Assembly: GCA_044227605.1 (NCBI GenBank)
Contig: JBGAWJ010000008.1
Location: 1-28,671 of the forward strand
Length of the DNA: 28,671 nucleotides
Direction: 5' to 3'
DNA from: JAEUKQ01 sp044227605
Lineage (GTDB): Bacteria > Pseudomonadota > Alphaproteobacteria > JAEUKQ01
Part shown: positions 22,926-28,671 of the stretch, in pieces
How the letters are laid out: the number at the start of each line of letters is the position of its first letter
Position numbering within the stretch: the stretch's first letter is position 1
The notes under the pieces: model-generated
What the model was told of the DNA's origin: nothing
What the model saw: the letters and a program-made list of their open reading frames with translations, nothing else
Database searches by the model: none
Position numbers and translations under genes: made by a program

Positions 22926-24215
22926 GTGGCAGGTAATAAAAGTCGGTTAACGAATGTGGAGTGGAAAATCGTCCTGCTGATGGCAGCGGTACAGTTTGTA
23001 AATATTTTAGATTTTATGATGGTAATGCCGCTGGGGGAAGACATTGCTAAAGCGATGGTATTTTCCAGCAGCGATATCGGTTATTTAGGTGGTAGTTATA
23101 CCGCCGCCGCTTGTATAGCGGGATTGGTCACCAGCTTGTTTTTGGACCGGTTTGATCGCCGCCGGGCTTTATCGGTGGCTTTATTGGGATTGGTGACAGC
23201 CACGGCGCTTGGTGGGCTGACCGAAAATTTATGGCAATTGATCGTTACCCGGGTCTTTGCAGGGTTCTGTGGCGGCCCGGCGACGGCTTTAGCCATTTCC
23301 TGTGTGGCTGATAATGTCCATGAAAGCCGCCGTGGCCGCGCTTTAGGTGTGGTGATGGGTTCTTTTTCCATGGCGTCAATTTTAGGGGTACCAATCGGGC
23401 TGGAACTAGCGCTGTTGGGTAGTTGGCGCATCCCTTTTTTCGCGGTCGCAGGATTAGGGGTAACCATTGTTCTGGGGGTGATTTCTGTTCTGCCCCCACA
23501 AAGGGCACATATGGATAAGGCAACTCAAATATCATTTAAAGTGGGTAAAGCCTTTTGGAATATTTTGAATGTGTTAAAATATCCGGGGGCATTAGGTGGT
23601 CTTTGTATCGCTTTGTTTACGATGTTGACGATGTTTATGATCATTCCCAATATTGCCACTTATGTGCAGCATAATATTTCGTTTCCACGGGAATATATGA
23701 GTTTATTATATTTAATAGGGGGCGGGTTAAGTTTTATCAGCATGGGAATTGCGGGCCGCATGGTGGACAGGTTCGGTTCAACACCTGTCACGTCGATCGC
23801 TACAGGATGTATGGCCATTGTTTTATATTTGTGTTTTATTAATTATACCTTCCTGGCCTTGCCGGTGTTGGTGTTATTCCCACTTTTTATGCTTTTCAGT
23901 TCTGTGCGGATGGTAAGTAACGGAACAATTTTATCCAAAATAACCCCAGCCCGTGACCGGGCGGGATATATGTCACTTGTGACCGCTGTCCAGCATTTGG
24001 CAGGAGCATGTGGCGCCTTCTTTTCATCGATGATTTTGAGCAATGATGACCAAGGTTATTTCGTTGGAATGGATAAGGTAACAACCATTGCTATCGCCCT
24101 TAGCTTATTATTGCCTTTTATCATGTGGTCTGTTGAAAAAAAGGTTACTCAACACCGGGTATTGGCAGCCCCAGCTTCTGCGGCGCCTGACCCTGTGGGA
24201 ATCATGAAACATTAG
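22926..24215 (+). CDS. MFS transporter (12-TM, DHA1-like)
   Basis: The 429-residue inner-membrane protein shows about 12 hydrophobic helices, with the motif-A-like loop LFLDRFDRRRALSVALLG after TM2, RVFAGFCGGP near TM4 and a matching GIAGRMVDRFGSTPV in the second half. This is typical of drug/sugar-efflux (AraJ/DHA1) exporters; the substrate is unknown. The start is GTG at 22926, supported by AGGAG 6 nt upstream. The C-terminal tail (KKVTQHRVLAAPASAAP) is cytoplasmic. It is followed by the aldehyde dehydrogenase after 85 bp on the same strand, so transport of a lysine-pathway compound is a possible but unproven link. Confidence 0.88.
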   Translation: MAGNKSRLTNVEWKIVLLMAAVQFVNILDFMMVMPLGEDIAKAMVFSSSDIGYLGGSYTAAACIAGLVTSLFLDRFDRRRALSVALLGLVTATALGGLTENLWQLIVTRVFAGFCGGPATALAISCVADNVHESRRGRALGVVMGSFSMASILGVPIGLELALLGSWRIPFFAVAGLGVTIVLGVISVLPPQRAHMDKATQISFKVGKAFWNILNVLKYPGALGGLCIALFTMLTMFMIIPNIATYVQHNISFPREYMSLLYLIGGGLSFISMGIAGRMVDRFGSTPVTSIATGCMAIVLYLCFINYTFLALPVLVLFPLFMLFSSVRMVSNGTILSKITPARDRAGYMSLVTAVQHLAGACGAFFSSMILSNDDQGYFVGMDKVTTIAIALSLLLPFIMWSVEKKVTQHRVLAAPASAAPDPVGIMKH

Positions 24216-24300
24216 CCGTGCTTGCCTATATGGGATCGTCATGGTAAGTAAAAAAATTGTGGGCGGATTATAACCTTTTAATATAGGATAAGACATCATC

Positions 24301-25803
24301 ATGCGTTTACAGGAAATGCTAGCAAAACTGGGAATTGATCCTGCCGAATTATCAACCGGTACCCTATTGGTTCATTCACCTATCGACGGGCAACTCTTGG
24401 GACGTATAACTCCCCATACGGTTGAACAATCCTCGCAAATTATTAAAAATGCCCAAATTGCTTTTCAGGCGTGCCAGCAACTGCCTGCGCCGAAAAGGGG
24501 GGAATTAATTCAGCTTTTTGGGCAAGAATTAAAGAATGCGAAAGAAATTCTTGGACGATTGATCACGATGGAAACGGGTAAGATCCTGGAAGAAGGTCGT
24601 GGGGAAGTGCAAGAAATGATTGACATTTGTGATTTTGCAACGGGTTTATCCCGGCAATTATACGGGCTTACGATTGCATCCGAAAGACCTGGACACCGGA
24701 TGATGGAAACCTGGCATCCCTTAGGTATTATTGGTGTTATCAGCGCTTTTAATTTTCCAGCGGCGGTATGGGCTTGGAATTTTGCATTGGCGATTGTCTG
24801 CGGTAACAGCGTGGTGTGGAAGCCATCGGAAAAGACTCCTTTGACGGCTTTGGCCTGTCAAAGATTATGGGAACAGACGATCAAAAAATTCCAACCGCAA
24901 ATTCCCCATCTATCGCAACTATTGATGGGTGACGCCAAAGTCGGGGAAATACTGGTTGACCACCCTAAAATTGCATTGGTAAGCGCCACGGGCAGCACCC
25001 GCATGGGAAAAGCCATAGCACCCAAAGTGGCTGGCAGGTTTGGGCGATTATTGCTGGAACTTGGCGGAAACAACGGCATGATCCTAACCGCTTCCGCTGA
25101 TCTGAATTTAGCCATGCGTGCTATTTTATTCAGTGCGGTTGGAACGGCTGGCCAGCGCTGTACCAGCCTGCGGCGCCTAATTGTCGATCAAGCCATGATG
25201 CCTACGGTCCTCAGCAAATTAAAATCCCTATATCAACAAATCCCGGTGGGTAACCCCCTTACAGATAAAGTATTGATAGGCCCCCTGATTGACCAGCAAG
25301 CATTCCGGGGGATGCAAGGGGCGTTGGAACAAGCCAAGAAAGACGGTGGCAAGGTTTGGGGTGGTGAACGTTTATATGAAAAAGAATATCCGCAAGCCTA
25401 TTATGTGAAACCTGCCTTGGTAGAAATGCCTAAACAAACAGATATTGTCCGGCATGAAACCTTTGCGCCCATTCTTTACATCTTGCCTTACCAAAACTTC
25501 GATGACGCGATTGCCATCCACAATGACGTCCCTCAAGGCCTTTCTTCTTGTATTTTCACCAATGATATCCGGCAAGCGGAACGCTTTTTATCGGCCCAGG
25601 GAAGCGATTGCGGGATTGCCAATGTCAATATCGGTCCCAGCGGGGCCGAGATAGGCGGGGCATTTGGGGGTGAGAAAGAGACTGGTGGTGGCCGTGAATC
25701 GGGTTCTGACAGTTGGCGAAATTATATGCGGCGGGCAACCAACACGATTAATTATTCCAACGACTTACCGTTAGCGCAAGGGATACAATTTAACCTTTCC
25801 TAG
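24301..25803 (+). CDS. Aminoadipate-semialdehyde dehydrogenase (ALDH7 type)
   Basis: The 500-residue NAD(P)-dependent dehydrogenase most resembles ALDH7/antiquitin, which oxidises L-2-aminoadipate semialdehyde (piperideine-6-carboxylate) in lysine degradation. Seen: FNFPAAVWAWNFALAIVCGN with VVWKPSEKTPLTALA (cofactor site), SATGSTRMGKAIAPKVAGRF, LLLELGGNNGMIL (general-base Glu), SAVGTAGQRCTSLRRLIVDQ (catalytic Cys in GQRCTS), and ETGGGRESGSDSWRNYMRRA near the C-terminus with TNTINYS. These last elements are hallmarks of ALDH7. A benzaldehyde or other aldehyde substrate is less likely. An AGGA lies about 12 nt upstream of the ATG. Downstream the coding density falls for 565 bp. Confidence 0.93.
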   Translation: MRLQEMLAKLGIDPAELSTGTLLVHSPIDGQLLGRITPHTVEQSSQIIKNAQIAFQACQQLPAPKRGELIQLFGQELKNAKEILGRLITMETGKILEEGRGEVQEMIDICDFATGLSRQLYGLTIASERPGHRMMETWHPLGIIGVISAFNFPAAVWAWNFALAIVCGNSVVWKPSEKTPLTALACQRLWEQTIKKFQPQIPHLSQLLMGDAKVGEILVDHPKIALVSATGSTRMGKAIAPKVAGRFGRLLLELGGNNGMILTASADLNLAMRAILFSAVGTAGQRCTSLRRLIVDQAMMPTVLSKLKSLYQQIPVGNPLTDKVLIGPLIDQQAFRGMQGALEQAKKDGGKVWGGERLYEKEYPQAYYVKPALVEMPKQTDIVRHETFAPILYILPYQNFDDAIAIHNDVPQGLSSCIFTNDIRQAERFLSAQGSDCGIANVNIGPSGAEIGGAFGGEKETGGGRESGSDSWRNYMRRATNTINYSNDLPLAQGIQFNLS

Positions 25804-26250
25804 AAGGTTAATAAAGATTGACGAGAATATTCAGACTCATTTGTTTCACCGCACAATGAATTTCGCCTTTATCCCATTTGAGGGTATCAAAACGCTAATG
25901 ATCCTACTCTAGGAATAGTACCCATTGGCTTTGGGTAGGGCGTGGTGATGTGCCTGCAATAGGTTAGAATGATTGATCCAACCCAACCAATGATCCTCTT
26001 TCTCGTAATCAGGGGATGCTGACAAGAATAATTTTTTTCCAAATACGGGGTGAACCGTTAGCTAGACTTGGCTACCGTACCTTGTTATCCTATTGCAAAA
26101 AATTAAGACATTCCAGCACGAGGATGCCCCTGATTGCCCTTACGATGCTTGCTAGCTTTTCGACGTTTATTATAGTCTACACCCCCTTGCGTGGTCTGTA
26201 ACGTCTCCTTGTCGTTTTTCTCCCCTGATGACTTCCCTGATCTAGGCCAA
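25804..26250. other. Low-coding stretch after the aldehyde dehydrogenase
   Basis: No frame with a family pattern on either strand. It contains TACCCA-ttggctt-TGGGTA (25919-25937), an inverted repeat without T-run. A 65-codon minus-strand frame around 26103-26300 is Lys/Arg/Gly-rich (RRKASKHRKGNQGHPRAGMS) but matches nothing I know and overlaps the promoter of the autotransporter. The stretch may be the remains of an older gene. Confidence 0.4.
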
Positions 26251-26278
26251 TTCTTAAAAAATAATGGCCAAATATCAT
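26251..26278 (+). promoter_or_regulatory. Candidate promoter of leader ORF and autotransporter
   Basis: TTCTTA (26251-26256; 3 of 6), 16 nt, TATCAT (26273-26278; 5 of 6), 43 nt before the leader ATG. An ATCA...TGAT half-palindrome overlaps the -10 (26275-26289). Confidence 0.4.
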
Positions 26279-26321
26279 AAAATTTGATAGGATGCCACAA
26301 TCATTTTAATAAGGATCCATT

Positions 26322-26369
26322 ATGGCCCGTATTTTTCTAGCTTTTTCACAGTTTTTAAGGAGAGATTAA
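26322..26369 (+). CDS. Short leader ORF, 15 codons, coupled to the autotransporter
   Basis: ATG 26322 has a well-placed AAGGA (26311-26315) six nt upstream and encodes MARIFLAFSQFLRRD before TAA at 26367-26369. The stop overlaps the autotransporter ATG as TAATG, and the autotransporter's own AAGGAGAG lies within the last codons. The peptide is hydrophobic then basic and resembles no known leader. The arrangement suggests translational coupling or attenuation. A chance ORF cannot be excluded, though the ribosome site and exact overlap argue for function. Confidence 0.5.
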   Translation: MARIFLAFSQFLRRD

Positions 26370-28671
26370 TGACCCACCGCATATCGCCCAAAGCAGGTTT
26401 TGTTACCATGACCTCGGTTGCCGCTTTAATGGTCCTTGGCCTTTCTGGCACATCTGCCCAAGCTGCTTGTAACGAGGCTGTGGTTGGTGCTGGTATGATT
26501 GTGACTACATGCAGCCTGGATACTAAATCCGGTTATAAAGAAACGGTACTGAACGCAACAACTATCAACATTTTGGCGTCGGCAAGTGTTAATAATGATG
26601 TTGCGGGAACAATTGCGATAGAGACAGCCGGTTTACGTGACTCTATCACCACCCAGGTTGGTGGAAATTCAGAAATTAGGGGCAAAGAAAAAGGGATCAG
26701 TGCAGTCGATAGTAACGTTGTTATAACAAATAAAGAAACAAACACTATTATAGGGGGAATTGTCGGTGTCGAATTCGTTAGAGGCTTGGGTGGTGATGTA
26801 AGGAACGATGGAAATATTACAGGAGGAACTGGGGCTGGGTTGTATATTTTAAATAGTGAACAAGGTACTTTTCTGAATGGGACAGGGGGGAAAATTACTT
26901 CTGGTTCTGGGGCGGGGGTTGAATTTAATACCAATTTTGGAAACACACTACAAAACTATGGCGTAATATCGGGTGGGGGGATGGCGGTTGGGGTGTTAGG
27001 GGGGGCTGGTGATGAAACCGTTGAGAATGTGGGAACTATTACGGGGGGTGTTGGTAATGCTATTAATCTGGGTAACGGCAGTAATATTTTGCGGAATGGA
27101 AAAATCGGTAATCTGGTGACGGGCATGGGCAATATTTCTGGCTCTGTCACGATGGGACAAGGCAATGACATTATAGAGAATCATGCGGTTATTGGTGTTT
27201 TGATGTCACCGGTGGCGGTTGATCTGGGGAATGGTAATAACAATCTAACTAACGGAGCGACGGGGGTCATTCACGGCGAGGTACTCTTGGGGGCAGGTGA
27301 TGATGTGGTGGTCAATGATGGGGCGATCGCTGTTGGGATTGTTAACAAGAATGTCACTTTAGGGGAAGGTAACAATAAACTAACCAACTCAACGACGGGG
27401 GTCATTTTTGGTAGTGTTTTGGCGGGTTCGGGCAATAATGAGATTACCAACCGCGGTACTATTGGTGGAAACATTAGTGTAGGTAACGGTCGCAACATTA
27501 TTACTAACACGGGTGATGTGAGGGCATCGATCCTTGGCGGTCTGGGGGGGATCCATACAGTGACCAATGGACTGGGTGGGAAGGTTTTTGGGGGCATTGG
27601 TTTGGGGGATAGCGCTGATACCCTGACGAATAATGGCGAAATTGTGGGCAATGTCTTGATGCGGGATGGGTTTGATACTCTGGTGAATACGGGGTCAATA
27701 AGGGGTATAATTGATTTGGGGAATGGTGACGACTCGGTAATCAACAGCGGCTTCATGGGGGGCAATATAAGTTTAGGAGAGGGGAACGACAACTTAACGT
27801 TGAATAGGGGGATGACCTTGACAGGAAGTATTGATGGAGGTCTTGGGAATGATACTTTGTTTTTAGATGGGGGGGTGGCAGGGCAAAGTCAAACCTTCAA
27901 TAATACGGTGAGTAATGTTGAATTATTGGATAAACGGGGTGCTGGTAGATGGGTATTGGATAATGGTTATAGCTTTAGTAACGCAGTAGGGGTGAGGGCC
28001 GGTGAGTTACATATTGCCACCAATCGGACTGTGGTGGCTACGGGAGGGGTTACAGTATTCACCGGAGGGACATTCAGTGGTCAAGGAGCAGTGCAGGGGA
28101 GGGTGGAAGTAGCGGGGACCCTTCGCCCGGGCGATGGGGTCACGGGCACCTTGACGGTAACGGGGGATGTGACGGTGGATGCGGGATCGTTTGTGGAGGT
28201 GTCGGTTGGCCCCGGCTCGGATCAGACGAAGCTTGTGGTGAGCGGGGATCTGGATTTCGATGGGAGGGAGACATTGATCTTGACAGTAGTGCCAGGGCTT
28301 TACAAAGTGAGTGCGAACTATGATGTGATCACGGCGGGAGTGGCGGTGAATGGAAAGTTTGCGTCGGCGCCAGTCTTGCCTGCGGGGACGAAGTTTACGA
28401 AGTTCAAACTGAACTACGCTCCACAAGCGGTGCAGGTGCAGGTGGAGAAGCTAGGGTATGAGATTATAGCTGAGACCTACAACCAGCGACAGGCGGCGGG
28501 TGGGTTGACGCGGGGGCTGGCAGGGGCCGGGGCAGGGAGTGATATGGAGGTGGTCGCTCAGGCATTTGAGAGATCGGGAACTGATGAAGCGATGCGTAGG
28601 GCTTTAGATAGTTTAAGTGGAGAAGCCTGGGCGGGGATAGGGGAAGTGCGAGGGGGTGTGACGCGGAACTT
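26369..28671 (+). CDS. Autotransporter (type V secretion), passenger and linker; 3' end cut
   Basis: The frame is open for 767 codons to the window edge. A signal peptide (about 1-32, hydrophobic MTSVAALMVLGLSGTSAQA, cleavage after AQA) is followed by a passenger of short beta-strands and Asn/Gly/Asp turns. From about residue 230 to 500 at least twelve turn motifs repeat (LGNGSNIL, MGQGNDII, LGAGDDVV, LGEGNNKL, LGNGDDSV, LGEGNDNL, GLGNDTLF), as expected for a beta-helix. After it comes the typical autochaperone region (GELHIATNRTVVATGG, FSGQGAVQGRVEVAGTLRPG, AGSFVEVSVGPGSD, NYDVITAGVAVNGKF). The segment YNQRQAAGGLTRGL then leads to the beta-barrel, which is outside the window. AAGGAGAG precedes the ATG. 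It should be exported to the cell surface; adhesion or protease role cannot be decided, and no protease triad is visible. Confidence 0.92.
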   Translation, partial: MTHRISPKAGFVTMTSVAALMVLGLSGTSAQAACNEAVVGAGMIVTTCSLDTKSGYKETVLNATTINILASASVNNDVAGTIAIETAGLRDSITTQVGGNSEIRGKEKGISAVDSNVVITNKETNTIIGGIVGVEFVRGLGGDVRNDGNITGGTGAGLYILNSEQGTFLNGTGGKITSGSGAGVEFNTNFGNTLQNYGVISGGGMAVGVLGGAGDETVENVGTITGGVGNAINLGNGSNILRNGKIGNLVTGMGNISGSVTMGQGNDIIENHAVIGVLMSPVAVDLGNGNNNLTNGATGVIHGEVLLGAGDDVVVNDGAIAVGIVNKNVTLGEGNNKLTNSTTGVIFGSVLAGSGNNEITNRGTIGGNISVGNGRNIITNTGDVRASILGGLGGIHTVTNGLGGKVFGGIGLGDSADTLTNNGEIVGNVLMRDGFDTLVNTGSIRGIIDLGNGDDSVINSGFMGGNISLGEGNDNLTLNRGMTLTGSIDGGLGNDTLFLDGGVAGQSQTFNNTVSNVELLDKRGAGRWVLDNGYSFSNAVGVRAGELHIATNRTVVATGGVTVFTGGTFSGQGAVQGRVEVAGTLRPGDGVTGTLTVTGDVTVDAGSFVEVSVGPGSDQTKLVVSGDLDFDGRETLILTVVPGLYKVSANYDVITAGVAVNGKFASAPVLPAGTKFTKFKLNYAPQAVQVQVEKLGYEIIAETYNQRQAAGGLTRGLAGAGAGSDMEVVAQAFERSGTDEAMRRALDSLSGEAWAGIGEVRGGVTRN

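Noticed and set aside
26103..26300. A 65-codon basic minus-strand frame that could be a transposase remnant
   Set aside because: I could match it to no transposase family, and no terminal repeats or target duplication flank it.
26533..27792. Long Pro/Ser/Leu-rich minus-strand frames opposite the autotransporter
   Set aside because: They mirror the Gly/Asn-rich codons of the real gene; the composition is artificial and no motif is present.

Overview
This window looks like chromosomal DNA of an alphaproteobacterium with moderate to low GC. The evidence is a 41-residue L36 of the single-cysteine alphaproteobacterial type, an RNase E whose S1 domain is split by a long acidic insertion, and the cluster N-acetylmuramoyl-L-alanine amidase / PBP1A / RF2 lying beside rne. 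ETF-QO, a family-4-like uracil-DNA glycosylase with an alphaproteobacterial-type sequence and a small TPR lipoprotein-like or secreted protein fit the same group. I cannot name the genus. A run of ten Ns at 2651-2660 shows that the sequence is a scaffold.

Left part (1-8 kb): the 5' end of an AlbA_2/Schlafen-type gene runs off the left edge on the minus strand. It is followed by a Nudix-like gene that has lost most of its catalytic box, a remnant of an HTH regulator, an SRPBCC/AHSA1 protein and MOSC protein pair (the latter interrupted by the gap), a double-hotdog acyl-CoA thioesterase, SelO (minus strand, apparently leaderless), an intact Nudix paralogue, and a decayed spermidine-synthase-like fragment. 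A soluble lytic transglycosylase (minus) comes last. Two pseudogene remnants and a Nudix duplication suggest ongoing gene loss here.

Middle (8-21 kb): uracil-DNA glycosylase (minus) and ETF-QO (plus) are divergent. rpmJ is a stand-alone gene with tandem 19-bp repeats over its promoter and a strong-looking terminator. A TPR protein follows. Then comes a minus-strand run transcribed in the order amiC -> mrcA -> prfB -> M19 dipeptidase. prfB carries the classical programmed +1 frameshift, so its true start is 13932, and it overlaps the dipeptidase by ATGA. rne is divergent from amiC across a 506-bp spacer. The run joins peptidoglycan synthesis and remodelling with translation termination.

Right part (21-28.7 kb): AMP nucleosidase, an MFS transporter and an ALDH7-type aminoadipate-semialdehyde dehydrogenase follow rne on the plus strand. 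After a 565-bp stretch with few genes there is a 15-codon leader ORF that overlaps (TAATG) the start of a large autotransporter. The autotransporter passenger carries at least twelve glycine/asparagine/aspartate turn repeats, and its base composition changes sharply from about 38% GC near the start to about 70% near the right edge. Its beta-barrel lies beyond the window.

The most interesting signals are the catalytically eroded Nudix paralogue, the leaderless selO, the coupled leader ORF and repeat-bearing autotransporter, and the tandem repeats over the rpmJ promoter. I found no CRISPR array, tRNA, rRNA or intact insertion sequence, and no clearly new multi-gene system.
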